A stretch of DNA of 64,000 nucleotides from Solen grandis (Eukaryota; Mollusca; Bivalvia; Adapedonta; Solenidae), in the NCBI GenBank assembly GCA_021229015.1, contig CM037778.1:87272477-87336476 (forward strand), in the 5' to 3' direction. The notes under the pieces were generated by a model. That model was given only the letters and a program-made list of their open reading frames with translations. It searched no databases and was not told where the DNA came from. A program made the translations under genes and the position numbers. Of the stretch, positions 22,451 through 34,678 are shown in pieces. Positions within the stretch are counted from its first letter, which is position 1; the number at the start of each line of letters is the position of its first letter.

Positions 22451-22650
22451 ACTGAAAAATCATTAATTTTCGTTGACATTAAATTTCGTTGATTATGTAC
22501 CTAAGGGAATTTTGTTGGTACATTTATTCGTAGACCTAAGTTCTAGAAAATGTGAAGTCTATATAAGAGATAAGTTTTCGTGCGGATTAATATTCGTGGA
22601 TAAAACCCACCACGAAATAGACGAAAATTAGTGTCACATTAAAATTAATT
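22451..22650. mobile_element. Fold-back MITE, dispersed copy 2
   Basis: Opens ACTGAAAAATCATTAATTTT and closes with GACGAAAATTAGTGTCACAT. Shares TCTAGAAAATGTGAAGTC and ATATTCGTGGATAAA with the copy at 37,730. Confidence 0.75.
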
Positions 22651-23032
22651 ATTTCTTAGTATTTAATTTGTGTGCAGATAATGTCCCAGTAAAGCGTTTA
22701 TGTTATTTCACAATATCTAAAAGCCTAGTATACGTTGAATGGTTTAATTATTTCTATGTAAGTATCTAGTGATTTACACGTATCAAGTCTCGATCTCCCG
22801 ATCCTGCTGAATAAATGTATGCCTATAAAACATACCTATATCAACAAATTGTGGTTACATCCAAATGTCATTAATGCTTAATGACTGGAGAGTTTCTTAG
22901 GGATCAGAAATAAAGTTTTCGTCATTATTATTGTTATTATTATTATCAACAAAACATCATCATCATTGTTTGCGTATTGAGTCTATCGTCCTACCGACAG
23001 TATATCAATCATTTGGAAACTATGTCTACTTG

Positions 23033-23268
23033 AGACAGATATAATGCTGCCACACTGCAGTAGCCCGCCGTAGACATGTGGCGTGGCATGATACCACACT
23101 CAGCCACATTATCTTGACACCGGGCCAAACAGTCCTGGAACTACCCCTATATGCTGAGCGCCAAAGCAAGGGAGCTTTACCAGTACTATTTTTACGACTT
23201 TGATATATCGCGGCTGGTGATCGAACCCACGACCTTGGTGGACACTCCATCCACACAGCCAAATTATC
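23033..23268 (-). repeat. SINE-B copy, nearly full length
   Basis: Full body with CGCCGTAGACATGTGGC, CCACATTATCTTGACACCGG and GGAACTACCCCTATATGCTG, then GATCGAACCCACGACC as the complement of the B box. A 2-4 bp duplication of GTGGC is visible near 23,083. A short open frame across it is a repeat artefact. Confidence 0.85.
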
Positions 23269-23345
23269 ATCATTATTATTGTAATTTTATTATTAGCAAA
23301 ATTCATTTAATTACATATGACTTTATAACTGTTGTTAATTGCAAT

Positions 23346-23396
23346 TTATTTTAGTATTCATTTCAACAAATATTTTAGTATTCATTTCAACAAATA
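23346..23396 (+). repeat. Two-copy 26-bp direct repeat
   Basis: TATTTTAGTATTCATTTCAA occurs twice in immediate succession. Confidence 0.9.
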
Positions 23397-24775
23397 TTTA
23401 AATCATTCGTATATATCTTTCAATATACACGAATTCGCTATAAATAGCCAAATTACTCGTAAATTGTTAAACATTTTGCTCCCATCTACATGTACTTATT
23501 TTCATAAACCTTTTTGTTGCTTCTGATCGTAAAAAACAACACTAGTAATAAACAAAATAAATTAAAAAAAAAACAAACTTAATTCAGATCCCCATAGCTT
23601 AGCATGATTAGTACATACAAATCGAATAGGTTGAAGGAGCTTTAATGTCTCGAACTAGAGGCACCAATGCGTGAAGATACCTTAATTCCTTACTCATAAA
23701 AATGTAATTAAGTCGATACAATACCATCATAAAGATATGATCTTGATCAAACTAGTGACCGGACAAATTAATTTGGTTTTCGCTTGCACCAACTTCAATA
23801 ATATTGTTGCCGCTAAAAACAACCTATTGCTTTCGACGCTGCCTGTCAGATTATTTATATACTAGGACAGGGCATGTATATCAATATTACGTTCCGTGCT
23901 GTTCAGAGCGTGTCCATCAATGTGTACATGCTGTGAACACCTTACATTGAACACGGTTTAGTTCGATCGGTATATTCCACTTTAACGGTGTACGGGACAG
24001 GTGCCAACTCGTCCCAGGTTAATATTGAAAATCTCACAACACTATTGGTAAAACTTACCTGAGGTCAAATCGCTGAGGCGTTATATAGCTTGTTTTGAAG
24101 TCTGAGTGTTTAAACACTTATTATGTTGGTACACATTCAGCAGAAAAGTATCTGACCAGAAAAATATAATGAAGAGGATGGATATATATGTGTTTTACAA
24201 ATGATTTACTGACCTTTATCTCTTTCCCGAACTGAAAACCTAGTGGATATTAATATACTAGAACCATGGTGCTATATACTTCATCAGAATGGAAATTTTC
24301 TTAAAATTTGTGGATCGGCAAGCGATATTGATTAATGGAGTAACAAATATTACTTGAAACTACAACAAGCGAACGACAATAGCATAACTTTCTTGTATCT
24401 CCCAACATACGTTGGCCTGTACACGGCGACACATTTAATTCTAATCAATAGACAGGTGATACCTTGAACAGTATGTATACAAACGATTTCGTATTGATAT
24501 TGATTGGAAACTTAATGGACAGGAACAGAATGGTTCTAAAAGAAAAGAAGTCTATCCGCGGTTAAAGTGACCGGTATAAATTAAACAAATTATACTGAAA
24601 ACCGATTTTGTGATCATTCTCTGTTGATGGAAAAGTTACAGACAAAATATGGATAGTAGATCTAATAGGAACTCTTATGTTTAAGTGCTGACATGTATCT
24701 TTACACTCGCCGTGTAATAAATATGCAAAGCTCATTAGTTCATGAGATCGATTAAAGGGAAAGGTTCGCTCTATA
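23397..24775. other. 5' flank of the 825-aa GPCR; no repeat recognised
   Basis: No exon, SINE or inverted repeat stands out. The transcription start of the downstream GPCR is expected here but cannot be located. Confidence 0.45.
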
Positions 24776-27253
24776 ATGGCGACGTCTACAGCTGTTCCAC
24801 TGTCCTCGACTGGTGTTCCAGGACCATCTCTCCAAAATTTAACCAACGACGATTCCGACAAAAGTGACAGTTGGATTACGACTACGTCTCCAAGAATAGC
24901 TTTCCTGGCATTCTTCATTTTGTTCGGATTCCTCGGAAATGTTCTCTTGATCACCACGTTGTGCCATTCACGGAGGTTTCGCTCCACTCTTTTCTACGTT
25001 TTAATCCTCAACTTGGCCGTCGTTAACATCTGCGAATGTGTTCTCAATATGTCTATCCTGCTCAGCTCCAACATTCTGAACGGCTGGACGTTTGGTACGA
25101 TACCATGTAGGATGAGTGCATTCTTTCTAAACTTGGTGTGTATTGAAACTGTTCTGGGCCTCACAATTCTGACCACAGATCGCATGATTGCAGTCGTATT
25201 CAAAGATAAGTATGACAAAGTCGTTTCAGTTCCGCGAATCACCATCCTAATTTTCTACACATGGATACAGGCCATTGCATTCAGCTTCCCCATAGCAGTA
25301 GGAACCGTGCCTGCGTCTGTGAATGATTATATTTTCCACTGTACTATCGCTAAAGGCTCGTCATTAGTGTACAGTGCCATCAGCACGCTGCTTTGTTTCA
25401 TTGTTCCTTTCACTTTGATGGTCATTTTCTTTATCAAAATCATCCGCACAGGATACCGAGATCGGTTTTTAATTCGGACTTTAATATCCCAACACAATTA
25501 CAAAGACGAGTCTCTACAGGAACCGAGGATAAAGCAAGAGATACGACATTCAAATTTGTCTGGAACTCTGTGTTTGACATGGTTAGTTTTGCAAGGGCCG
25601 CATGTGGTGACATACTATTTTGCACAGTTCAACAACAGTTCTGAGCTTGAAAATATCAGTAAGGATGAACTGCGATATGTGTGGTATGTTGATCTAGTGT
25701 TACTTTGGCTTCGGTTCAGTTACCCGCTTGCGTTACCGACTGCAACGTTCCTCTGGAACAAGGACCTCTGGAAGTCGTTCAAGGATATGATTCTTTGCAG
25801 AAAGAACAACGCTGTGATTGACGAATCCTTCAGAAAGAAAGACATGGAGGTTTTGAAACTTGACAGAAAAATAAAAGAAGAGAAGATGAAAGAAAAAGAG
25901 GCCCTCAGTCAGATGAAGGAAGAGCGGGTGTTTCAAGTGCCTGTGTTGTTTGCAACATCCCACGGTGTCCATATAAAAACATATGACGAAAATGAGACTG
26001 ATCATGATGAAGAAACTGAAGGTGAATCGAAGAGCGAGAAAAACCTTCGTGGTAAGAAATGTGATGTGATAGATTCGCGTGACAATTTGAATAATATTGG
26101 AGATGACACGAGTGATTACGATTCGGGAAATGAGTTAGATCCCTTTTCTGTGTCTCATCCAATATGTGTGAAACAGCTAGACTCCAACTTAGGAAACCAT
26201 CAGAGATCTTCATCCCAACCGGAAGTTCGAGAAAAGATCAATCAGAAATTGAACAATACTGTTGGAGCTTCTTCAAACGGCGATTCGGGTCTGGACCTAA
26301 GTTTAGGACATACCAACACAAGTCCAAAGAATTCGTTTAATACACACAGTAATGCTGCGTTTGATAAAGATGAATTGATACAGAAACACGTTCAAAACAA
26401 CAATTCCCTAGTTGAAATAGATGTCAGTGCTAAACAACTGGAAAAATACGACCAGGAAAATATACCAGAGGTGAGAACTTGTGAACGTAATAGTGATATT
26501 AAACACAGTGTCCTACATGGATCAGTTCCATCAACGCCGCTAAAAACTGTGGCAGTGGAATGTACGGGTCATACTGTCATCGATTCTCCTGCTCGTAAAA
26601 TTAAGAAAAGAAAATCAAAGTTGAAAAATGACGACAGCAGAAGTTTAAACTCTGTATCGTCGTCACCATTACCTCCGCTCAGGGCGCCCCCTAGGTTGGC
26701 TCCTCTTGTGAGCAAAAACGTTCAATCGAACGCGGGACTTTCAGAGTCCAGGTCTTCCAGTCAATGCTCAGTCCCAGATTCTAGACCGGACAGTGGTCAG
26801 GTGAACCCTGTCTATCACCATGACGACAGTGTTAAACCAGATCTCAACGTATGTGATAATATTTCTGTATCGTCTTTCAGTTCAAAACAAAGTGTATTAA
26901 GTCCAGATTTTAGATATTCGCAAAACTCAAGCTCATTGGATTCAGCAAGGGACGTGCCAGCAGTACGCGCGTGCATACACGAAATCCAAAGTGTTCCAGA
27001 AGAGGTGCTCACTCCTAGTGCATGTACAGTGGAGGATAAAACTTTAGACTTCCATGCTCAGAATGATTCTAGAAGTGACTGGGAAATATCGGGGGACTGC
27101 TCGCAGTATTCTGAAGTAGAGACAAAGCTTAAGCTATCTAGTACTAAAGTTGTGAACATAGAAGCACGACGGAAGCGGCGAGAACGTCTGGCTGCAACAA
27201 CCAGTTCCCTCCTGAACGACGGAAAGGGTTATAAACGTTTGACGTCCGACTGA
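24776..27253 (+). CDS. Atypical class A GPCR with very long cytoplasmic tail, 825 aa, intronless
   Basis: Orphan seven-helix receptor. Seen: TM1 about 38-62 with GNVLL (N55), TM2 with LNLAVVN in which N84 stands where class A receptors normally have D2.50, C111 before TM3 and C189 in ECL2, TTDRM at 133-137 in place of DRY, W163 in TM4, P211 in TM5, TM6 with TWLVLQGP at 268-275, and TM7 with LALPTATF at 318-325 where NPxxY is expected. The third loop is short. After about residue 340 comes a tail of about 485 residues: a charged, possibly coiled-coil helix (352-385), an acidic segment, long Ser/Asn-rich disordered sequence, KIKKRKSKLK at about 608 and EARRKRRERL at about 796. No introns, and the stop is followed by AATAAA at 27,364. 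The start chosen is the first ATG. The usual activation microswitches are altered, so signalling may be unconventional. No family name is claimed. Confidence 0.92.
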   Translation: MATSTAVPLSSTGVPGPSLQNLTNDDSDKSDSWITTTSPRIAFLAFFILFGFLGNVLLITTLCHSRRFRSTLFYVLILNLAVVNICECVLNMSILLSSNILNGWTFGTIPCRMSAFFLNLVCIETVLGLTILTTDRMIAVVFKDKYDKVVSVPRITILIFYTWIQAIAFSFPIAVGTVPASVNDYIFHCTIAKGSSLVYSAISTLLCFIVPFTLMVIFFIKIIRTGYRDRFLIRTLISQHNYKDESLQEPRIKQEIRHSNLSGTLCLTWLVLQGPHVVTYYFAQFNNSSELENISKDELRYVWYVDLVLLWLRFSYPLALPTATFLWNKDLWKSFKDMILCRKNNAVIDESFRKKDMEVLKLDRKIKEEKMKEKEALSQMKEERVFQVPVLFATSHGVHIKTYDENETDHDEETEGESKSEKNLRGKKCDVIDSRDNLNNIGDDTSDYDSGNELDPFSVSHPICVKQLDSNLGNHQRSSSQPEVREKINQKLNNTVGASSNGDSGLDLSLGHTNTSPKNSFNTHSNAAFDKDELIQKHVQNNNSLVEIDVSAKQLEKYDQENIPEVRTCERNSDIKHSVLHGSVPSTPLKTVAVECTGHTVIDSPARKIKKRKSKLKNDDSRSLNSVSSSPLPPLRAPPRLAPLVSKNVQSNAGLSESRSSSQCSVPDSRPDSGQVNPVYHHDDSVKPDLNVCDNISVSSFSSKQSVLSPDFRYSQNSSSLDSARDVPAVRACIHEIQSVPEEVLTPSACTVEDKTLDFHAQNDSRSDWEISGDCSQYSEVETKLKLSSTKVVNIEARRKRRERLAATTSSLLNDGKGYKRLTSD

Positions 27254-27363
27254 TGGCGAAACCAATGGTAAATATCTTGAAGAATTGTTACAGTCAGTAT
27301 TTCACAGATAATATACATTTTAACACAACATGATGTTTTAAGTTGATTTGAGGGCAAATTCCG

Positions 27364-27369
27364 AATAAA
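27364..27369 (+). promoter_or_regulatory. Candidate polyadenylation signal of the 825-aa GPCR
   Basis: AATAAA 111 bp after the stop codon, at a plausible 3' UTR distance. Confidence 0.5.
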
Positions 27370-27923
27370 TACAAACCATTAGATGATATCAGTTCGTTGT
27401 AGCCCGTGAAGGTGGCAAGAATAGATAGACAGACAGAATCAATGACTGAAAGACAGATAAGAAATGTCCCCATTCCTTTAAAATGAAAGTTTGAAAGTTT
27501 TATTCAGTATAAGCCAGAAGGTGGTACGACCCATGCGGCAAAACATATTACATACATTGTATAAAACATGACGGAGATGAACAAACGAAAAGTGAAAGCA
27601 GTGTAAACGACCATGTAACATGCAAATCACATAAGACATCATATAAATATATATAAATATCAATATGGAAACAATGTCGTAATACTTCGTACAACTTCTC
27701 TTATCGAAACGAAACATAAGAGGAAGTTACAAATAGAAAGAACAATATATCAATCAAACAACATGAGCAGTACTACATGAACAGCTCAAACAATAAATGA
27801 CTGCTATTGAAAACGCTCGAGGAGAAAAGATATTTGGTAATACAGTCAAAGATGTAATCGAATGAAACTAAAGGATATTTAATGCTTTTAGATGGATTAC
27901 CTAGAAATTACAGTGGGTCATAT

Positions 27924-27980
27924 CCTGATAATTTCACTGTTTTAAACAGTAAACAACAGGAAAACAGTGAAATTATCAGG
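27924..27980. repeat. Short perfect-stem inverted repeat
   Basis: CCTGATAATTTCACTGTTTT pairs with AAAACAGTGAAATTATCAGG across a 17-base loop. The flanks GGGTC and GACCC (within 20 bp) extend the symmetry, suggesting a very small MITE. Confidence 0.85.
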
Positions 27981-29285
27981 AATTTGAACCCGACCCTACT
28001 TATAAACTGATCGGAGCGTCAGTTGTGCTGGGTTTTACGCAAGAAAACGTCATTATTCTGACAGTTATTCCGACAATTTTGAAAATGAAAAAGAAATGTT
28101 TTTTTTGGTGAAAGATAGATGTATAATTTCATTGTACACTCAGTGAAATTATTAATCGATCTTACACCAACATTGATCAGTTTATTTTAGCTTATGTTGT
28201 TGAAAAATTGAAAATAAAGTATCAAACTTTGTCAGTGGTCAGCAAAATGTACCTTATTTTTCTGAATTTTCACATTGGAATTTGAAGAGTTTTTTTTCTA
28301 GTATTAGGAATATAGCCGAAAACTGGTTATATAAGCAGATATAAAACAACATGTTATCAAAAAAGAGGCAAACATGAAATATAACAGTAGAATGTGTGTT
28401 TATTAATACCATTTCCTTATGATGAAACAGACGTCTTTACTTCCTGGCACTTTGTAGGGCCTGTGTTTCGTCGCCTGGATGACTTTACATATTAATGAAG
28501 TTTTTCTACAGTGAAACGTGCTTAAACATCATATTTGGCAAAAGCAATCAATCTGTTATTCAGGGCTTTTAATGGTTTGCGAAAAGCGCTTATTCAAATA
28601 TACACTCCTACTTTGAATTTAGACGGTTAAAATAATTCCTTTCAAAACTCAAGACTGATTGCTGAATTACTGAACACAGAATAGAAAGATATTTGGGCCA
28701 CATTTGAAATGGAATGTTTACAGTTGTGATCAAAGCTTAGATCTATCTATATTTTTACCTATCCATCCGACCGTCCATTTTACCGTCCGTACGCTCGTCC
28801 GTTAGTCCGTCCGTCCGTCTCTCTTTCCAATTTCACGAAATACAAGCTGACCTCATTTATTGTTTTTACAGAATCAATATTCATTTTAACGTAAAGCATA
28901 AAACACACGAATTTTATCTGGCAGTTACCTATCCATATTGTCTGTATGTATGTCTGCCATTTTCACGGTCTTCATTTCGCGTTGTAGTGTAGCTACCTAG
29001 CTGGAACTGTTTGAGCTATATAAATTTACGTTGAAGGTTGTGTTTGGATACTCATTCATATTTTTAAAGGGACTCCGACAGTGATGTTGAAATAATTTTA
29101 GCTTGTCTTGCAAAATGTACAAATAGGTCATTGACGGTTGACCCAATTGTCTACATGTTAATTTTTTTTATCAAAATGTCAGTTGAATCTAATATGTTCC
29201 ATATGAGTGAAACTGAGCGGCGTAAGTGTACATATTCTGTTTTTAAAAATGACAAACACTGTGACTGGTCTACAGAGTACAAATT
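27981..29285. other. Intergenic; CCGT microsatellite only
   Basis: A degenerate CCGT/CCGTCCG tract lies at about 28,765-28,823. Otherwise nothing recognised. Confidence 0.5.
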
Positions 29286-29455
29286 TACACCAGCGGTCAG
29301 TGAAGGAAACAGTAGAAAGTGACTGCTTAACAAAAATGACTGCTAAATGAAGGTAAAACATACACCAAAATGTTAATTTGGTAATTGTAAAACTGATCGC
29401 TAAGTACAGATTGTCCGCTTAATGCAGGTGGTCGCAGGTTCAACTGTATGATCTA
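29286..29455 (+). repeat. Dispersed repeat R, copy 1
   Basis: Shares GCGGTCAGTGAAGGAAACA and recurring 'GCTTAATGCAGGTGGTCGC'-like phrases with the minus-strand sequence at 38,150-38,465. Confidence 0.6.
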
Positions 29456-29528
29456 TATCGGTTGGAAGAGCTGGGTCGGTCAAGTGCCAGTGGTAATGGT
29501 TAGGGCTATGTTAAAGCTTCAATTAAGT

Positions 29529-29848
29529 ATTTTACCCCGAAATAAGACGTAAACCTACGTAAATCAACGAGCACTGTCCGAATATGTGTACCCATTATTT
29601 GTGATAATGTTTTACTTTCGGTTTTGCGCTATCCTACGACAAATGCGTGACACCAAAATTTAGCATGTCGCGCCGAGAGTGGCTCATTAATGGTACGACC
29701 TGAACATCAACTATTAATCCTGGTGTAAAATTCCACACATTGTTCAGTGGGTTATAAACATACACATGGGATTTTGAACTAGTTACTGATTGGTCAGTTT
29801 AAAGAAGCGAGTTGTACTGAGTATTGCCCAAATCCTGGTGAAATGGTC
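29529..29848. mobile_element. GACCATTTCAC-ended MITE, copy 1 (long form)
   Basis: Same start block (CGAAATAAGACGTAAACCTACGTAAATCAACGAGC) and end block (GGTGAAATGGTC) as the 192-bp element at 42,463, with about 130 bp of extra interior. The left terminal bases are mutated. Confidence 0.7.
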
Positions 29849-30403
29849 GAAAGTAGAAATTCGATATTACGTCATGCGATTATTCGAACACCATGCAGAG
29901 ATGCTATACCATCAGTTTTTCGAACTATTCGAACATTTGAACATTTTATTCGACATCCCATCAGTTCTCGAATAAGCGCATATTTGGTTTTACTCATGGT
30001 CAGTTTGAGTAGATTAGTTTTTGATATAACCAGTCATAATTTAATATTTTACAGTTATTATTTTTTTGTTGTTGTAAAAATATAATAGCCGCATAATTTC
30101 TTTTCAGTACACAGCTTTGCTTTAACCGTTTCCTTATTAGCGTTTTTGGGGTTACTTATCAGACGTAATTGTAAACTTGGTGGACGTGAAATAGAAGATC
30201 AGGTCAAACGTAAACTATTTCAATACAAAACTAATTAACCGCTGCTGATTGAAATTTACTAGTCATACTACGTATGGCTCATTAGTCATAGAAAATGAAG
30301 ATAAACACTTATCAATTCTGTAGTGTCCCTAAGTCATGCGCGTGACTAATCATGTTTATGAATTACAACGAACTGATTTGCATCAGTGGGACAGTGGAAG
30401 ATC

Positions 30404-30765
30404 TTGCACTAGGAATGTTAGCATGTGTCAGACATTAAAATAAACACGATACTCAGTTTTACTGCACTAGGAATGTTAGCATGTGTCAGGCATTAAAAAG
30501 TTATTACTGAACTAGGAATGTAAGCATGTGTCAGATATTAAAATAAACATGCTACTCAGTTTTTATTGCACTAGGAATGTTAACATAATCATGTCAGACC
30601 TTAAAATAAAAATGATAATCAGTTTTTACTGCACTAGGAATGTTAGCATGTGCCAGACATTAAAATAAAAATGATAATAAGTTATGCTAGCATAAACGCG
30701 TTTGTCTGGCATTCAAATAATAATGCTGGTCAGTTTTGTACTGCATTAGGAATGTTGCATACATC
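30404..30765 (+). repeat. Minisatellite, about 60-bp period, about six copies
   Basis: Phrase CACTAGGAATGTTAGCATGT followed by a CAGACATTAAAATAAA-like block recurs at about 30,407, 30,464, 30,510, 30,571, 30,631 and (degenerate) 30,690-30,760. Copies vary by internal deletions. Confidence 0.85.
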
Positions 30766-31164
30766 CGCAGAGGCTTTTATTCGAGATTGAATATATAATA
30801 ATCACATTGTATTTGTACCTCTTGTAGCCGGCATCGGTGCCAGAAATGAACATCTGACGTCATATGCAGCTCGTTAACAATCCGTATATACAGATATTTG
30901 ATACCAGTTCAAATATCGTCATGTTGGCACATTTTGCAAATCTCTATTAACCTCCTTTGTCTCAAGGATATATACAGTGGTATATGGAAACATTTGATAC
31001 TTATTCTACTTGTTCACCTATTTTCGTGGTCATCGTGTGTAATATCGTTCTAATAAAGTAGGGATTTAAGCTGACGCTTATATACCATTTCTTTAAGAGT
31101 ATTCTGTCAGATATATTTATTAGTCTGCAATTGTCTACAAACACTGTACAGTAGTATAAAACCT

Positions 31165-31470
31165 TTCCGGTGACTGAATGGTTAGAGCGTCCGCCTCGAG
31201 AGCGGGGGGTCGTGGGCTCGATCACCAGCTGCGACATACTAGTCGTAAAAAAAGTGGGTAAAATTGTGTAAAATAGGTGCCTTGCTTGGCGCTCAGCAAA
31301 TAAGAGTAGCTCCAGGACTAGCTGGTGTCAAGATAATGTGACTGGGTATTGTATCATTCCGCATGTCTACGGCGTGATACTGCATTGTAGCAACACTATA
31401 TCTGTCTCAAATAGACTGATGTCTCCAAATGACTTAAATACTTTTGATGACACAATAAACCAAACACTCG
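31165..31470 (+). repeat. SINE-B copy, full length
   Basis: A box GACTGAATGGTTAGAGCG, anticodon-like GCCTCGAGAGC, B box GGGCTCGATCACC, linker, then body with GTGACTGGGTATTGTATC and GTCTACGGCGTGATAC and a 3' end running to about 31,470. Confidence 0.88.
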
Positions 31471-34349
31471 TAAAAGCGTTTTATATATTGAATATGTTTT
31501 GTTGTGTCTTTAAATGAAAAATAAAACGTCTAGCAAAAAAAATAAATAAATGAAAATTTCGATCAATTGCTTATCCAAGTTTAATGCTACCCGCGGTGAG
31601 CTCATAGAATCAAGTTTGTAAGTACACTTTTAAATAATGGTAAAACTTTTTTTCTCCTAGATGTCACATATTTTACAACAGCGGGGTTATTCCAGGCAGA
31701 GGGCTGAACAAAGTCTTCAACCAGGCGGTGAACTGTTAGAATAACGATCCGTAATTTGCAATCAATGCGAAATTCCGGGGCAGCAGTGAATTATTTATTA
31801 TTATTTATCTTTATCTCTCTCGTATACTGGAGCAAATCGACAGACTAGTCTTCTAGCTCTTAAAATGCAGTTGTTGTGGTGAATGACTGTTGCTGACTCA
31901 TTGACATAAACATCTAATGTGCATCATGTAAAGATAAATCAGTAGACATTGGAATGTTTTTCTTATCAGATGTTCTCTAGAAATTTTGGCAATTTTTTTA
32001 GCATTTCATTTGTTAGTATTTGCGTTTTTTTTTTATCTTACATGAACATTATTTAAACACACGTGTCATTTTGATAAAACTTAACAAGGATGTGCCTTAA
32101 TTAGTCCCATTCCAAAAGTGTTTAAAGAATTCGATTTCATGCATAATTCGTCTGCCATGGGACCGGTAAGAGAAATATTGTAAATAAAAACTCTTCTTCA
32201 AAACTGCTGGCAAGATTTTAACATACATGTACATAACTTGATAAGCAGATGTTCTTTGGGTAACTATCTATCAAGATTGCTAAAATTGTTTGTATCTGAG
32301 AAGTGGACACTTCCATATAATATTTAAAATATTCCTTGACTGATTCCCTTGCAAAATGTTTACATTATCCTGCTACTGTGTGTTGATCCAATGGCTTCAT
32401 TTGTTGCATTTTTAAGAGTAAAGTCAGCCCAAGTTAGCCTATGTCTTTGTGGGTACCCATGTTTACATTCAGTTGGAAGTGAATTACAGTATTTCAAACC
32501 ACTCCACAGGGGCGCAAATGAATGTTTTCATAGCTCATTACAACAATTTGAATATAAATCATTTTTGTCTGAAGCCTATTGGCTCATTTAGAAATTTCCG
32601 GGTAATTAGCATTTAAATACTTTCATTATTGCTCATTAGCTGTCTAAAATAATGTCTTTGGAAGTACAGGTGTTGAATATTAAAGAGTTCGGGTCAAACC
32701 GGTGTTCACAGGTACGTAAGCATTACAGCAAATCTACCAGGTGTTGTCGTTTTTCATGCACCTCCCTGGACGGTGTAATTGTCAAGGTCATTGCACACTA
32801 ATAAAATTGAAAACACGTTACTTCGAATGACCTACAAATGGAATCTAGAATTTGTTCTTTGCAACGCTTCGATAAGTTTTAAAGTATCGTATGCCACGTG
32901 TCTATATTTAGACAAGGACCAACGGCTTGAAAGCAATGATTAAGTGGAACTGTTTACATTTTTGAGGGGAAAAACAAAAACATCAGAATACCAAAATGTG
33001 TAATTATGTTTAAGCGTCTGTCTGTACAACTGTGTAGCTACACTGGTTGTTTGCAGCAATGCCTAGCCGTTAACCAAATTTTGGATTCCTCTCTGCTAGT
33101 GGAAAAAAAATGTATAGAATTTTAGTGTTTTGCAACCGCTGTAGACAAGGTTTCGAACTCACTAACGACAATACCAGGAACCAGTACTTGTATATGTTAT
33201 TTCTACTTTGCATCAGTAACATTTTATAGAATTTAATTCCTCTATCTTTTGTTCTTTCTCTCTCTCTCTCCCTCTTTCTAAAGTTTGAATCAATATTGCA
33301 TTTGTTAAGAGGACATTTTTTATGCACATCTAGATGCAAACATGGCACTTTAACCAACTAAAGTACTTGTTTGAGCGGTATTCTCAGACAATTGTGTAGA
33401 TTAGATCTCTGGGTAGGAATTAATAATGCATTACAGAGTCCACACTTCGCCTATCGGAGAAGTTCAGCTCAAAGGTATGCGTGTGGTAAAACTTCTGTAT
33501 CAATAATGCATCATTTAACGTTCATATCCACTATCCACTATGTTGTATTCTTCCGAAATCGAAACGGGGGGGGGGGGGGGGGGGGGGGGGACATGTTGCT
33601 CATAAATGCATAATTGGGTATTTCTCTGTTAATAAAAGAAGCGGTTGTTTCGATCAGAAAAAAAAGAGCGATACAACACTAGCTGTTTCGATAGCCATGC
33701 TGGCGCTTTGGTATGTTTAAGTATGCAAATGGTTTTGGTGGGACTCTTGTGAAACCTTTTTTTCTTTCTTTGTTTTCTCAATTAGTTTTTGCTGAATCAT
33801 GATAATTAGTGTACGAGCAACTCTGTTAAAGGGAGAAACGATAAAATGGTCAAGAATATCGAAGTTGTAAATCAAAACTTTGAATTACAATCTTAGTTAC
33901 ACACGTTAACTAGTCCGTACTGTTCATTAAATTTCTAAGATGTCGCGCTGACCGAATAATTTTAATACTCAAATTCTTTCTAGGACAGGAAATAGCCATT
34001 CCCTCTGTCATACAGAAACTAGGACGCGAAGTTGGGAGTAATGAACAATGGAAGTTAATCCACGCTTTGTATTATACCTGGCATGGGGGGGCGGGGGTAG
34101 GGGTAGATAGCTAAGTGGTTGTCTATACAGACATTGCGTCGGGTGTCGATTAACAGGGCCACATACAAGGTAGTATTAAAAATATTGATATACATGCATT
34201 GTGCCATTGTATTGCGTAATTGCGTTCAGGCAGTTAAAGCTTGCAAGTATAGCACTGGTCGGGTGAAATAGGTTATCCCATGTTTATTTTTTCATTTAAA
34301 CCTATTTATACTACACCGATTGAGAAACAAATTCTTTTATAACTTAAAT
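31471..34349. other. Intergenic; CT tract and poly-G only
   Basis: A CT-rich tract lies at about 33,250-33,282 and a run of 25 G at 33,566-33,590. No gene, SINE or inverted repeat recognised. Confidence 0.5.
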
Positions 34350-34361
34350 TAATCTCTCTTG

Positions 34362-34475
34362 GCGGTTGGACCAGTACTTAGCGCCTAAAGGCATAAAAAA
34401 TCCGTACTCGCATCGGAGTTCAAACCCACAACCTTCGAATCCGAAGTCGTGTATTTTATCACTGAATTACGGCGC
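34362..34475 (-). repeat. SINE-C copy
   Basis: GGACCAGTACTTAGCGCCTA, then GTTCAAACCCACAACCTTCG as the complement of a B box, then the head. The body is the same as at 36,161 and 47,690. Confidence 0.7.
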
Positions 34476-34678
34476 CCTTGTCCCCTGTAAAGAAGTACGC
34501 AACAATTTTACTAAGAATGAGTGAATTCTCTTACTTAAGGGGTATGATCAGGAACTAAATGGGAAAAAAACCACACACACATTCTTAATCCTCTCGTCGT
34601 GCCCCTTAGCGTCCCGTTAACTTGCGATATGCTGTTTGTAGGTATGGTTTTAAATGACATACACAAAAAATAGGGTGG

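Noticed and set aside
30404..30765. CRISPR-like array
   Set aside because: Repeats are about 60 bp with no unique spacers and the context is animal; it is a minisatellite.
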